NCBI RefSeq assembly: GCF_000155615.1
Contig: NZ_DS989915.1
Coordinates: forward strand, 1,296,002 to 1,360,001
From: Alcanivorax sp. DG881
GTDB lineage: Bacteria; Pseudomonadota; Gammaproteobacteria; Pseudomonadales; Alcanivoracaceae
Reading direction: 5' to 3'
DNA length: 64,000 nt
In this document: positions 8,111 through 19,860 of the stretch, piece after piece
Numbering within the stretch: position 1 is the first letter of the stretch
How the letters are laid out: each line of letters begins with the position of its first letter
Notes under the pieces: generated by a model
What the model was told of the DNA's origin: nothing
Database searches by the model: none
The model's input: the letters and a program-made list of their open reading frames with translations, nothing else
Made by a program: the position numbers and the translations under genes

Positions 8111-9841
8111 ATGCCGCGAGCCCTCCGATTTCTACACTGGCTACCCGCCAGCGACTGGTTGGCTCGCTACAACAAGGATGAAGCGACCGGCGACGGTATC
8201 GCCGCCGTCATCGTCACCTTGCTACTGGTTCCCCAGGGGCTTGCCTACGCATTACTGGCCGGCATGCCTCCGGAAACCGGGCTCTATGCCAGCATCGTGC
8301 CGCTGATCATTTACGGTCTCTTCGGCACCAGCCGCGCACTCTCCGTGGGGCCGGCAGCACTCACCTCGCTAATGACAGCCTCTGCCGCCGGCGCCATTGC
8401 CGGTGGCAACCCGCAACTGTTTATTCAGGCCGCCATCGCCATGGCGTTATTGTCCGGGGCCATCCTGCTGGTAATGGCCGCCCTGCGCATGGGCTGGCTC
8501 ACCAATTTGCTCAGCCATCCGGTGATCCTGGGGTTTGTCAGCGGCTGTGCCATCATTATTGCCGCAAGCCAGCTCAGCCACCTGCTCGGTGTTGACGCCA
8601 GTGGCGAGAACATTCTCGAACTGGGGCGCAATCTGCTGCCCCGTCTTGGGGAAATACACTGGATCACCGTGGCCATGGGTGCCCTGGCCATTGCCTGCCT
8701 GATCATCCCGAAGAAAATGGCCGGCCCACTCAAACGCTCCGCCCTGCCGGGCTGGCTCAGTGCCTTTCTGGGAAAATCGGGCCCGGTGCTGGCCGTACTG
8801 GTCACCACCCTGGTGAATATCGGCCTGGGGCTGGATCAGCAAGGCCTTGCCGTGGTCGGCGCCATTCCCGACGGCCTGCCACAGCCGGTGTGGCCGAGCC
8901 TGCAAGCCGCGCAATGGCATCAGGTTCTGGTCCCTGCCCTGCTGCTGGCGCTGATCGGCTTCGTGGAATCCATTTCTCTGGCTCAGGCTTTGGCCGCAAA
9001 ACGCCGCGAACGCATCAACGCCAACCGTGAGTTACTGGGCCTGGGGCTGGCCAATGTGACCAGCGGCCTGTCCGGCAGCTTTGCCGTCACCGGCAGTTTT
9101 TCCCGCACCACCGTCAGCTTCGAAGCCGGCGCCCGCACCCCCATGACCGGCCTGCTCGCCGGGCTGGCCATGGGGGTCGTGGCCCTGTGGTTTACCGGGC
9201 TGTTCACTCGCGTCCCACAGGCCGCTCTCGGCGCAATTATCGTCATGGGCGTGCTCTCACTGATCGAGCTGCGGGAACTGAAAAACCTGTGGCACTCCAG
9301 CCGCCCGGACAGCCTGGCCATGGCCGCCACCCTGGCCGGTGTGCTGTTAGTGAATGTGCAAACCGGCTTGCTGATCGGCGTAGTACTGTCACTGGTTCTG
9401 TTTCTGTGGCGCGCCAGCCAGCCCCATGTGGCTGAAGTGGGCCTGGTCCCCGGCACCCACCATTTCCGGAACATAGACCGCCACGACGTTGTCGTGGAAA
9501 ACGCCGTGTTGTCCATTCGCGTGGACGAGTCGCTGTGGTTTGGTAATGCCCGCCCCATGGAAGACCTGCTCTACGACCGGGCCATGGCCCGCCCCGAGGT
9601 GCGTCATCTGGTGTTGATGTGTTCCGCTATCAACCATCTTGATGCCAGCGCGGTGGAAAGCCTGGAAAGCCTTAACGAACGGCTGGACGCGGCCGGCGTC
9701 CAACTGCATCTGTCTGAAGTGAAGGGTCCCGTGATGGATCGCTTGAAGAAAAATCACTTACTGAGCGTGCTGAGCGGCCAGGTTTTCCTTAGCCAATACC
9801 AAGCGGTGGAAACACTCGGGGGAAGCACTCACAACGCGTGA
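8111..9841 (+). CDS. SulP family anion transporter with STAS domain
   Basis: A 576-residue inner-membrane protein. The N-terminal part has the SulP signature (LLLVPQGLAYALLAGMPP) followed by about ten to twelve membrane helices. The C-terminal STAS domain (about residues 450-560) contains the INHLDASAVESL phosphorylation-type loop. SulP proteins carry sulfate, bicarbonate or related anions. Position after persulfide oxidation genes suggests export of sulfite or sulfate, which is inference. It ends in a heptad repeat array. Confidence 0.92.
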   Translation: MPRALRFLHWLPASDWLARYNKDEATGDGIAAVIVTLLLVPQGLAYALLAGMPPETGLYASIVPLIIYGLFGTSRALSVGPAALTSLMTASAAGAIAGGNPQLFIQAAIAMALLSGAILLVMAALRMGWLTNLLSHPVILGFVSGCAIIIAASQLSHLLGVDASGENILELGRNLLPRLGEIHWITVAMGALAIACLIIPKKMAGPLKRSALPGWLSAFLGKSGPVLAVLVTTLVNIGLGLDQQGLAVVGAIPDGLPQPVWPSLQAAQWHQVLVPALLLALIGFVESISLAQALAAKRRERINANRELLGLGLANVTSGLSGSFAVTGSFSRTTVSFEAGARTPMTGLLAGLAMGVVALWFTGLFTRVPQAALGAIIVMGVLSLIELRELKNLWHSSRPDSLAMAATLAGVLLVNVQTGLLIGVVLSLVLFLWRASQPHVAEVGLVPGTHHFRNIDRHDVVVENAVLSIRVDESLWFGNARPMEDLLYDRAMARPEVRHLVLMCSAINHLDASAVESLESLNERLDAAGVQLHLSEVKGPVMDRLKKNHLLSVLSGQVFLSQYQAVETLGGSTHNA

Positions 9842-9874
9842 GGCGTGGGACGTGGGACGTGAGGCGTGAGACGT
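9840..9874. repeat. Heptad-period array H2
   Basis: Five 7-bp units in phase: GAGGCGT, two copies of GGGACGT, GAGGCGT and GAGACGT. The array begins in the SulP stop codon and ends just before the stop of the convergent gene. Confidence 0.85.
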
Positions 9875-9882
9875 CCAGCCTT

Positions 9883-10497
9883 TCACAAATAGCGAACGTG
9901 GTACCAGACCAACGCCAGCCACTCGTACCAGATCTCCGGCACCATGGATAACGCCCCCGCCGACGGCACCCACTCCTGCTTCGGCAATCGCTTGCTCCAG
10001 GCTGCCTGTGCCAACACGCCCTGGCTTTGAAAACACAGCAGGGCTCTGGGCAGGTGGGCCCGGTCGCTGATCAGCATCACCTCATCCATGCCTCGCTCGG
10101 CCAGCAATTCACTGCTGAAACAGGCGTTTTCCCAGGTATTGCGGCTGCGAGCTTCCTTGATCACATTCAGCGTCGGCCAGCGGCGCAAGGCCTGCTCGGC
10201 CATCAAGTCCGCCTCGCTGGGCTCATTATCATGCATGGGCGTCTGGCTGATACCGCCACTCACCAGCAGCGGCAAGCCGTGCTCGTGGGCCAGTTCCGCC
10301 GCCAGTTTCAATCGGCGCAGGCCACGGGTGGTCAACGAGAAACGTCCGTTTCGCTGGCGCCGGCCCGCTCCCAGCACCACCACCGCCTGGGGCGTAATGC
10401 CGGTAATCCGGCGCGGCAAGGGCGGCAGAAAACTGCGCACCACCGCCGGCAGGCTGGCCCCCACCAGCACCAATAACGTCAGGTAGGTCAGCACCAT
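9883..10497 (-). CDS. YdcF/SanA-type DUF218 protein
   Basis: A 204-residue protein with one N-terminal membrane segment and a DUF218 domain: VVVLGAGRR near residue 40, LLVSGG near 80, a conserved acidic ADLM segment, and the NTWENA and SDRAHLPRA motifs. The family (YdcF, SanA, ElyC) affects envelope integrity; the biochemical activity is not established. The gene stands alone, convergent with SulP and divergent from leuS. Confidence 0.88.
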   Translation of the reverse strand: MVLTYLTLLVLVGASLPAVVRSFLPPLPRRITGITPQAVVVLGAGRRQRNGRFSLTTRGLRRLKLAAELAHEHGLPLLVSGGISQTPMHDNEPSEADLMAEQALRRWPTLNVIKEARSRNTWENACFSSELLAERGMDEVMLISDRAHLPRALLCFQSQGVLAQAAWSKRLPKQEWVPSAGALSMVPEIWYEWLALVWYHVRYL

Positions 10498-10601
10498 GGG
10501 CGGGGCCCCACCACATCCACACCCGGCAGGCGCCCCCGCCCACGGTATTTATCGCTGAGATTGCGCATATGGACACCCGCGCATTGAGAAATCCGGGCTA
10601 A

Positions 10602-13139
<2,538 letters not shown>

Positions 13140-13228
13140 GCGCACTGCAACGCAGCGGATACCGTAGGGCGGAATGGCCGCAGGTCATCTCCGCCAGCCC
13201 GCCAGACAACCGAGAGAGCACGCGTCCC

Positions 13229-13726
13229 ATGAGGGTTACCGTTAACGCCATTACCACCCTGCTTCTCACCCTGCTGATCACGGCCTGCGGCTGGCAGCTA
13301 CGCGGCGCCACCAGCGTGCCCACCATGGAAAGCCTGACTCTCATTGGCGCCAGCACGGAGCTGAAATACAGCCTGGAAGACGAACTGGAAAACCAGGGCG
13401 TACTGGTTCACAACGAATCCCCCTACGAGTTGATCATTGATGATGAAGAGTGGATGCGCCGCACCTCCGCGGTGGATGATCAGGGCCGGCAGGCGGAAAT
13501 CGAATTGCGCTACACCCTCTACTGGCACCTGCGCGATGTGAAAACCGGCGCCCTGCTGACCACCCCCAAGCGCATGATGGCGCTGCGCAGCCTGCCCTGG
13601 TACCCGGAAAACGCCACCGCCTCTTCCGACGAAGAACAGCTGGTCCGCGATGACCTGTATGAAGACATGACTTTCCGGCTGATCAACCAGATCGCTGTGG
13701 CATCCAAGGGGTGGGAGACCTACTGA
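13229..13726 (+). CDS. lptE: LPS-assembly lipoprotein LptE
   Basis: A 165-residue outer-membrane lipoprotein that plugs the LptD barrel during lipopolysaccharide export. The signal peptide ends in the lipobox LITAC, and the next residues GWQLRG are characteristic of LptE. It lies between leuS and holA as usual, and its stop overlaps the holA start (TGATG). Confidence 0.95.
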   Translation: MRVTVNAITTLLLTLLITACGWQLRGATSVPTMESLTLIGASTELKYSLEDELENQGVLVHNESPYELIIDDEEWMRRTSAVDDQGRQAEIELRYTLYWHLRDVKTGALLTTPKRMMALRSLPWYPENATASSDEEQLVRDDLYEDMTFRLINQIAVASKGWETY

Positions 13727-14739
13727 TGCGCCTGCGCCCCGAGCAGCTTGGCAAGCACCTGTCCGCGACACTGTTGCCTGTCTACCTGGTGGCTGGCGAT
13801 GAGCCGCTGCAGCAAGGCGAGCTGATCGACGATTTGCGCCGGGCGGCCCGTGACCAGGGCTTTGACGAACGCCAGCGTTTTTCCAGTGATACCGGTATCG
13901 ACTGGAACGCCCTGCTCAATGAATCGCAAAGCATGAGTCTGTTCGGCGGTCGCCGCATTCTCGAGCTGGTGCTCAACGATAAACGTCCGGACAAGACCGG
14001 CAGCCAGATTCTTCGCGATGTTCTCGCCGGCCTGAAAGGCGGAGCCAGTAGTGACACCCTGCTATTGATCCGCTGCTCGCGACTGGATCGCCGCAAGGAC
14101 TGGAACAGCGCCTGGGTCAAAGCCGTGGATGAAATGGGTGCCGTGATCGAAGTCTGGCCTGTGGAAGGCAAGGGGCTGCGCAACTGGCTACAGGAGCGCC
14201 TCACCAGCCGTGGCCTGCGCGCCAACGAAGATGCTCTGGCCCTGCTGATTGAGCGCAGCGAAGGCAACCTGCTGGCCGCCGCCCAGGAAGTGGACAAGCT
14301 CGCCCTGCTGGTGGAGAACGGCCAGGTTGGCCCGGAAGACGTACAACAGGCAGTGGGTGATTCCAGTCGCTACTCGCCCTTCGACCTTACCGAGGCCACC
14401 GCGCAGGGTGACAGCCAGCGCGTCATGCACATTATCCAGACCCTGCGCGCCGAAGGCGTGGAGCCACCGGTGCTGCTGTGGGCCCTGAGCCGCGACATCC
14501 GCCTGCTCGACGGCATGCTCGGCGGCGGGCCGCCCCCGCGCCTGCCCCCGCAACGGGTACGCGCCATGCAGAACCAGGCCCAACGGCTCAACCCACAGCA
14601 GCTGCGCATTGCCCAGGCCTGCGCCATCCGCGCCGACCAGTGCGTCAAAGGCATGGCCAAGGGCGACCCCTGGAAACACATCACCTCCCTGGCCCTGCGC
14701 CTGGCCGGCCACCCGCTACCGCGCAGCATGGAACGGTAA
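13726..14739 (+). CDS. holA: DNA polymerase III subunit delta
   Basis: The delta subunit opens the sliding clamp within the clamp-loader complex. The 337-residue protein shows the family pattern: an N-terminal LVAGDEPL segment, a central AAA-like region and the SPFDLTEA element near residue 218. I choose the ATG at 13726, which overlaps the lptE stop, rather than a GTG at 13711 inside lptE. Confidence 0.96.
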   Translation: MRLRPEQLGKHLSATLLPVYLVAGDEPLQQGELIDDLRRAARDQGFDERQRFSSDTGIDWNALLNESQSMSLFGGRRILELVLNDKRPDKTGSQILRDVLAGLKGGASSDTLLLIRCSRLDRRKDWNSAWVKAVDEMGAVIEVWPVEGKGLRNWLQERLTSRGLRANEDALALLIERSEGNLLAAAQEVDKLALLVENGQVGPEDVQQAVGDSSRYSPFDLTEATAQGDSQRVMHIIQTLRAEGVEPPVLLWALSRDIRLLDGMLGGGPPPRLPPQRVRAMQNQAQRLNPQQLRIAQACAIRADQCVKGMAKGDPWKHITSLALRLAGHPLPRSMER

Positions 14740-14746
14740 AAAAGAC

Positions 14747-14781
14747 AGCTGCAAGCGACAAGCTTCAAGCTGCAACGCGAA
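14747..14781. repeat. Heptad-period array H3
   Basis: Five in-phase 7-bp units: AGCTGCA, AGCGACA, AGCTTCA, AGCTGCA and ACGCGAA. It starts seven bases after the holA stop codon. Confidence 0.85.
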
Positions 14782-15116
14782 GAAGGCCCTGTGCCTCATG
14801 AATCCCACAGGACGCCGCGCTGCCAGGCTGAATGCCTATCTGCAGGCGTTCCTCTTGAGGGACGAACCGAGCGTAGCGAGGCAAGAGACAGGGGTTACGG
14901 CATTCTTTTCTGAAACCTGTCGAGCCCTGACATTCCTGATCGCCCTCCGGTCGCTTTCCGCGCAAGCGCGGTTCGCGGCTCAAGCGGTATTATTCGCTTC
15001 GCTCACCCTTCGGGCCGCACGGAACTACGTGCGTTACTCCGCTACGCTCCGTTCCTACAGCGGCTTCATGGAAAACACCGGGGTTGAGGAACGTTTCAGC
15101 CTTACCCCATCCAACC

Positions 15117-15137
15117 AAGCGTAGCTTGTAGCTCGTA
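15117..15137. repeat. Heptad-period array H4
   Basis: Three in-phase units, AAGCGTA, GCTTGTA and GCTCGTA, roughly the reverse complement of the H3 type. It lies upstream of the methyltransferase gene. Confidence 0.7.
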
Positions 15138-15224
15138 ATCCCCCAATTTGGCACAAATTGCCACCCACCAATGGCAACATTCTGCTAGCCTGTTCGTCTT
15201 CTTTTTTGTCGGGCCAGAACAACA

Positions 15225-16076
15225 ATGAGCGAACCACGGGACACGTCATCCATCAGCTTTACCGCCCTCTATACGGGGCATGTCTGGGCGAAAGACGGAC
15301 TCTCAGCCCCCTTCTTCCGCACTCGCGGTGGCGCTTTCCTGTATGGCGCCCTGGCCCCGTTCGAATATGTGGGCCGGAAGATTGCAGGCGGCAACATTCG
15401 CACCTTTCTGCTGCAGCGCCACCTGCTGATCGATCATCGTCTGCATCAACTGATCGACGATGGCGTCACCCAGGTCGTTGAGATTGCCTGCGGCCTGTCC
15501 CCCCGTGGCCACCGTTTCTGCCAGCAATACCCACAGCTGACCTACATCGAAACCGACCTGCCGGACATGGCCCAGCGCAAGCAACAACTGCTCACCGAAC
15601 ACCATGTTCTCAGCGAACGTCACAAGGTCATGCCGATCAACATTTTTGCTGACGACGGCGATCTGAGTCTGGCCCACGTACTCGGGCAACTGGATACCCG
15701 CAAGCCGGTGGTAGTGATCACCGAAGGGCTGGTGAATTATTTTCCATTAGCCGTGATTTCCGAGTTCTGGCGCAAACTGGCCACCGCCCTGCAACACTTC
15801 CCGCAAGGCACGTACCTGACCGACAATTACCCGCTCTACCATGGCATGCCGTTCTACCACACCCTCAAAAACCTGGGGCGTCTGCTCGGCGCCATATCGC
15901 GCAGCCAGGTGGGTTTTCATTTTCATTCCGATGAGCAAACCGTCAGCCACTTCCTGCAGCAGGGCTTCGACGATCTCACCGTACACAACCCCGCTGATTT
16001 CTATAGCCAGCTTCCCATCCCGCAAACCCGGGGCAATCCCATGGTCCGGATTCTGGAAGGCGTCGTATCGGCTTGA
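15225..16076 (+). CDS. Leucine-carboxyl-methyltransferase-like SAM methyltransferase
   Basis: A 283-residue class I methyltransferase of the LCM/PPM-like family. The SAM-binding motif I is VVEIACGLSPRGHRF, followed by an acidic post-I residue in YIETDLP; a VVITEGLVNYF segment (motif post-II of the family) is also visible. Substrate is unknown; bacterial members act on small molecules or in secondary metabolism. The start is ATG 15225. A strong terminator follows. Confidence 0.85.
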   Translation: MSEPRDTSSISFTALYTGHVWAKDGLSAPFFRTRGGAFLYGALAPFEYVGRKIAGGNIRTFLLQRHLLIDHRLHQLIDDGVTQVVEIACGLSPRGHRFCQQYPQLTYIETDLPDMAQRKQQLLTEHHVLSERHKVMPINIFADDGDLSLAHVLGQLDTRKPVVVITEGLVNYFPLAVISEFWRKLATALQHFPQGTYLTDNYPLYHGMPFYHTLKNLGRLLGAISRSQVGFHFHSDEQTVSHFLQQGFDDLTVHNPADFYSQLPIPQTRGNPMVRILEGVVSA

Positions 16077-16094
16077 GACGCACAGCGCCTCCAT

Positions 16095-16126
16095 AAAAAA
16101 ACCGGCGTTAAATGCCGGTTTTTTTA
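16095..16126. terminator. Bidirectional rho-independent terminator
   Basis: ACCGGC, a 7-nt loop and GCCGGT form the stem, flanked by a run of A on the left and T on the right. It serves both the methyltransferase gene and the convergent hydrolase gene. Confidence 0.9.
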
Positions 16127-16150
16127 TGGGTGCAGCTAACGTTTTAAGAA

Positions 16151-17440
16151 CTACCCATAGATACGCCGCACTTTTTCATCCTTGTCCCGGCGCAAAAAAT
16201 ATTCACCCTGCTTCAGTAACTGGGTAAACCGCTCCGCCGCCTGAATGTTGCCGTGTTTGAACAGGCAACGCAGGTAACCCTCGCCGTCGTAATCGAACAC
16301 CAGCAACTCCAGCTTCAGCTCCGGGCTGTCCATATACAGGGTGCAATCACGGGCGTGATCCGCCAGGGAAAAACCCGGCTCATCCAGTTTCAACAGGCAG
16401 CCGAAGAAATTGATATCCACGACAGTCACTGGCTTGTTGAACCGAAACCGGTCACCCACCCGGGATTCGCTAGTGACATGCCCATGGTTGTTACAGGGCA
16501 CCAGGCGCTCGGCCCGGCGTCGCTCGATCTGGCCGTACTCCCCTTTGCTGAAACGGCGAATACCCTCCACGTTTTCCAGGGTTTCTCCGCGCAGGAAGGT
16601 CGAAAACAGGTCGAGGGACACTTCACGCTTCTCCAGCTGCGGCAGGTGATCTGCCCCCTTGATCAAGGTGAACTGGGCATTGGGACAATTTTCCGCAAAG
16701 GAGGCGTTTTCCCAGGGCAACGTAAAACTGTCGAACTCACCGGTGGTAACCAGGGTGTCGCATTCCGGGTAACCAAGCAGCCCTTCCACTGACAGCAAAC
16801 GCCGACCGTTGATTTTGTAACGCTCGCACTCATTATCCGACAAGCGCTTCATCTGCCGGTAGAACAACTTGCGGGCCGTGGGGCTGATGCCGGTGTCGTC
16901 CATGCGGTCGTAGTTAACCAGATACAGCACCACCGCCTGGCTAAACTCATCCATGCGCCCCTGCTCCAGAACCCGCACGGATTCTTCCACCAGCATTCGC
17001 CAACTCTTGCGCGGGCGAGTCACGATCCCCGCCACGATCAGCTTGTCGGTGGCTTGCGGGTATTTGTAGGCAAAAGTACTGGCAATCGCGGAGCCCAGCG
17101 ACAACCCCATCAGATGGACCTTTTTCAGGCCGGATTGCAGGCTGAACTCATAGAGCAGATCGGCCAGATCCTCCATGCTCAAATCCGGCGCGATCTGGCT
17201 GTTGTTACCCAGCGACGGCAAGTCCACCAGAATGACGGGAAAGTCTTCGTAGATGCGCTCTACGCAATACTTGTAGGAAGTGAAGTTCTGAAAGGCCCCA
17301 CCTACCACCAACAATGGCGGCTTATGTGCGTTGGCAGGACTGGAGAATGCCAGGTAATCGATGCGCCACTTGCCGACCCACAGCTGGATAGCATCGGCCT
17401 TGATCGCAGAACGGGTATATTCCTGATACTGAAAGCCCAT
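16151..17440 (-). CDS. Alpha/beta hydrolase with C-terminal PilZ-like domain
   Basis: A 429-residue protein in two parts. Residues 1-290 form an alpha/beta hydrolase: nucleophile elbow GLSLGS (Ser114), acid candidate in TGEFDSF (about 236) and His265 in GADHL. The layout recalls RhlA-type acyltransferases, although sequence similarity is only general. Residues 300-429 look PilZ-like, with an Arg cluster RRRAER (307-312) and DINFFG (342-347), close to the DxSxxG c-di-GMP motif but with Asn for Ser. I choose the ATG at 17440 after a GGAG; an ATG at 17455 and a GTG at 17464 are alternatives. No operon partners. Confidence 0.75.
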   Translation of the reverse strand: MGFQYQEYTRSAIKADAIQLWVGKWRIDYLAFSSPANAHKPPLLVVGGAFQNFTSYKYCVERIYEDFPVILVDLPSLGNNSQIAPDLSMEDLADLLYEFSLQSGLKKVHLMGLSLGSAIASTFAYKYPQATDKLIVAGIVTRPRKSWRMLVEESVRVLEQGRMDEFSQAVVLYLVNYDRMDDTGISPTARKLFYRQMKRLSDNECERYKINGRRLLSVEGLLGYPECDTLVTTGEFDSFTLPWENASFAENCPNAQFTLIKGADHLPQLEKREVSLDLFSTFLRGETLENVEGIRRFSKGEYGQIERRRAERLVPCNNHGHVTSESRVGDRFRFNKPVTVVDINFFGCLLKLDEPGFSLADHARDCTLYMDSPELKLELLVFDYDGEGYLRCLFKHGNIQAAERFTQLLKQGEYFLRRDKDEKVRRIYG

Positions 17441-17854
17441 AGTGATTGGCTCCATTTGGCCCACGTTGTTCTTGTTTTATGTAGCGTCCGTACCCGGCGC
17501 TGGTCTTTCTTTTTACTTATGACAATATTATTTCTGTCATCAACTGCACTACATCAAATGGCACAAACGTACCAATAAAATCAGCCATTTAACGGCGTTT
17601 GTGTAGCAAAGGATTTCAATTCTTCACCATTTGTGAGCAAGCGTAAAGCACCAGTTATCGCTATAATGCCGCCTTTCGCGGGCGGAAAGATCAGTCCAGG
17701 CTGGCCGCTGATCCAGCCGGTGAGGCCGGTGGCCCCCTGATCACCGGATTTCCCCTACCTGCCGGGCGGGGTTATGCCGCACAATGGCCAGGTAACGCTT
17801 CACCGCTCGCAAGACACCAACAGATCGAACGCAGAGAACTGACCGCAGACAATT
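17441..17854. other. Gap between hydrolase gene and proA
   Basis: About 410 bases without a gene. A TATAAT at 17662-17667 is a possible -10 element for proA but I see no good -35 at 16-18 bp. A GC-rich hairpin (GCCGCC...GGGCGG, about 17668-17685) and further GC-rich inverted repeats (about 17700-17750) follow, so the proA leader, about 180 nt if that -10 is used, is probably structured. No recognised riboswitch. Confidence 0.4.
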
Positions 17855-19126
17855 ATGGATATCCAGCAATACATGCAACGCCTGGGCGAGCAGGCCCGCC
17901 AAGCTTCCCGAGCCATGGCCCGCGCCAGCTCCGGCGACAAAGACAAGGCGCTAGCCGCCATTGCCAACGCCCTGCGCGACCACCGCGACGCTATTTTGCG
18001 CGCCAACGAAAAAGACCTGGACGCCGGCCGCAGCAACGGCCTGGACGCCGCCCTGCTGGACCGCCTGGCCCTGACCGCAGACCGTTTCGACGGCATGGTG
18101 GAAGGCCTGGAACAAATTATCGGCCTGGCGGACCCAATCGGCGTGATCACCGACCTGGCCTACCGCCCGTCAGGCATTCAGGTCGGCAAAATGCGTGTAC
18201 CGCTGGGTGTCATCGGCATCATTTACGAGTCTCGCCCGAATGTGACCATTGATGCCGCCGCGCTGTGCCTGAAATCCGGCAATGCAGCCATCCTGCGGGG
18301 CGGCTCCGAAGCCATCAATGCCAACCAGGCCATTGCTGAGTGCATCCGCGAGGGCCTGCGCGCCGCCGGCCTGCCGGAAGCCGCCGTCCAGGTGGTGGAG
18401 ACCACCGACCGCGCCGCCGTTGGCGAGCTGATCAGCCACCCCGAATATGTGGACGTCATTGTGCCACGGGGCGGCAAGGGCCTGATCGAGCGCATCAGCA
18501 ACGACGCCCGCGTGCCGGTCATCAAACACCTGGATGGCAACTGCCACACCTACATTGATGAGCAGGCGGATATCGCCAAGGCGATCAGCGTGGCCTTTAA
18601 TGCCAAAACCCAGCGTTATGGCACCTGCAACACCACCGAAACCCTGCTGGTGGCCAATGCCATCGCCCAGCAGGTTCTCCCCGAGCTGGCCGCCCAATAC
18701 CGGCAGGCAGGCGTGGAGCTCCGTGGTTGCGAGCAGGCCCGTGATCTTCTGGAAAGCGTGGGCGTGACCGATATCCAGGCGGCCACGGAAGCCGACTGGG
18801 AAGAGGAATACCTGGCACCGGTGCTGGCGGTGAAAATCGTCAAGGATATTGATGAAGCCATCGAGCACATCAACCGCTACAGCTCGGGCCATACCGAAGC
18901 CATCATCACCGAGAACTACACCCTGGCCCGCCGCTTCCTCACCGAAGTGGACTCCAGCTCGGTGATGGTGAACGCCTCCACCCGTTTCGCCGACGGCTTC
19001 GAATACGGCCTGGGTGCGGAAATCGGTATTTCCACCGACAAGATCCACGCCCGCGGCCCAGTGGGCCTGGAAGGGCTGACCAGCCAGAAGTGGGTGGTGC
19101 TGGGTGATGGGCATATACGGTTGTAA
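17855..19126 (+). CDS. proA: Gamma-glutamyl phosphate reductase
   Basis: Reduces gamma-glutamyl phosphate to glutamate semialdehyde in proline synthesis. The 423-residue protein carries the aldehyde-dehydrogenase-like fold with the catalytic-cysteine segment [14 protein letters not shown] and the HLDGNCHTY motif. The companion kinase gene proB is not adjacent. The gene ends in a heptad repeat array that leads directly into nadD. Confidence 0.98.
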   Translation: MDIQQYMQRLGEQARQASRAMARASSGDKDKALAAIANALRDHRDAILRANEKDLDAGRSNGLDAALLDRLALTADRFDGMVEGLEQIIGLADPIGVITDLAYRPSGIQVGKMRVPLGVIGIIYESRPNVTIDAAALCLKSGNAAILRGGSEAINANQAIAECIREGLRAAGLPEAAVQVVETTDRAAVGELISHPEYVDVIVPRGGKGLIERISNDARVPVIKHLDGNCHTYIDEQADIAKAISVAFNAKTQRYGTCNTTETLLVANAIAQQVLPELAAQYRQAGVELRGCEQARDLLESVGVTDIQAATEADWEEEYLAPVLAVKIVKDIDEAIEHINRYSSGHTEAIITENYTLARRFLTEVDSSSVMVNASTRFADGFEYGLGAEIGISTDKIHARGPVGLEGLTSQKWVVLGDGHIRL

Positions 19127-19168
19127 ACGCCAGACGCCGGATGCCAGACGCCTAACGTCAAACACGGA
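19127..19168. repeat. Heptad-period array H5a
   Basis: Six in-phase units starting at the base after the proA stop, including ACGCCAG, ACGCCGG, ATGCCAG, ACGCCTA and ACGTCAA. The last unit contributes to the GGAGG ribosome binding site of nadD. Confidence 0.85.
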
Positions 19169-19176
19169 GGCGTGTT

Positions 19177-19854
19177 TTGCATAACGTCGGGCATCCGGCA
19201 TCTGGCGTCCGGCCTCTGGTTCTCTTCGGCGGCACCTTTGATCCGGTTCACCGGGCGCATATCAGTGCCGCCCGGGCTGTGTCCAGGGTGCTTGATGGCG
19301 CCCCTGTGCACCTGCTTCCCAATGCAGTGCCGCCGCACCGGCCGCAACCGCTGGCCAGCGGCGAGCAGCGTCTGCGCATGCTGGAGCTGGCCTGTGCCGA
19401 GCACCCGCACCTGCACCCGGATGGCTGGGAACTGGCCCAGCCAGGCCCCAGCTACAGCCTGGCCACCTTGCAGCATTTTCGCCAACAACACCCCCAGCGG
19501 CCGCTGGTCTTCATGATTGGCGCCGACAGTTTTGCCAGCCTGCACCAATGGCACCAGTGGCGCGACTACACCACCCTGTGTCACCTGGCCGTGGTGCCCC
19601 GTCCGGACAGCCCGCTGGCGGACGATGCCGTCCTGGAAGCTTTTCCAGAAACCGATGCCCAGGGTCTGGCGCAACAGCCCTGCGGCTTGCGTCTGATGCT
19701 CAAGCGCCCCTTTCTGGACGTCTCCGCCACCGCCATTCGTCAGGCCCTGGCGGAAAAAGGACGCTGCCCGGCACTGGATGACGCCGTGATTACGCATATT
19801 CATCGCCACGACCTGTATAATGTGGCGAAACTCACCCCCTTTAACCCATCATGA
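19177..19854 (+). CDS. nadD: Nicotinate-nucleotide adenylyltransferase
   Basis: Adenylylates nicotinate mononucleotide in NAD synthesis. Motifs are FGGTFDPVHRAH (the usual HxGH has Ala for Gly) and VSATAIRQAL near the C-terminus. There is no ATG near the conserved N-terminus; I choose the TTG at 19177, six bases after a perfect GGAGG at 19166. Codons 2-14 are read from heptad array H5b, so the first residues (HNVGHPASGV) derive from repeat DNA. Length is 225 residues, normal for the family. It is followed after six bases by rsfS. Confidence 0.93.
   Translation: MHNVGHPASGVRPLVLFGGTFDPVHRAHISAARAVSRVLDGAPVHLLPNAVPPHRPQPLASGEQRLRMLELACAEHPHLHPDGWELAQPGPSYSLATLQHFRQQHPQRPLVFMIGADSFASLHQWHQWRDYTTLCHLAVVPRPDSPLADDAVLEAFPETDAQGLAQQPCGLRLMLKRPFLDVSATAIRQALAEKGRCPALDDAVITHIHRHDLYNVAKLTPFNPS
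19181..19222. repeat. Heptad-period array H5b (inside nadD start)
   Basis: In-phase units ATAACGT, CGGGCAT, CCGGCAT, CTGGCGT, CCGGCCT and CTGGTTC. It is the approximate reverse complement of H5a and with it can form a long hairpin around the nadD initiation region. Confidence 0.8.
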
Positions 19855-19860
19855 GGCCCC

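Larger units (their letters stand above)
14740..15224. repeat. Composite repeat region between holA and a methyltransferase
   Basis: No credible gene is present. The stretch holds heptad array H3 at its left end, a REP-like palindrome at 14840-14868 (begins CTGCAGGCGTTCC and ends GACGAACC), a diverged inverted REP-like head near 15046-15060, and heptad array H4. H3 and H4 have opposite orientation, so the block as a whole is a large imperfect inverted repeat. Open frames here have no ribosome binding site or coding character. Confidence 0.7.

Noticed and set aside
14740-15124. Open frame running from the end of holA through the repeat block
   Set aside because: It overlaps holA in another frame, has no ribosome binding site and consists largely of REP-like and heptad repeats.
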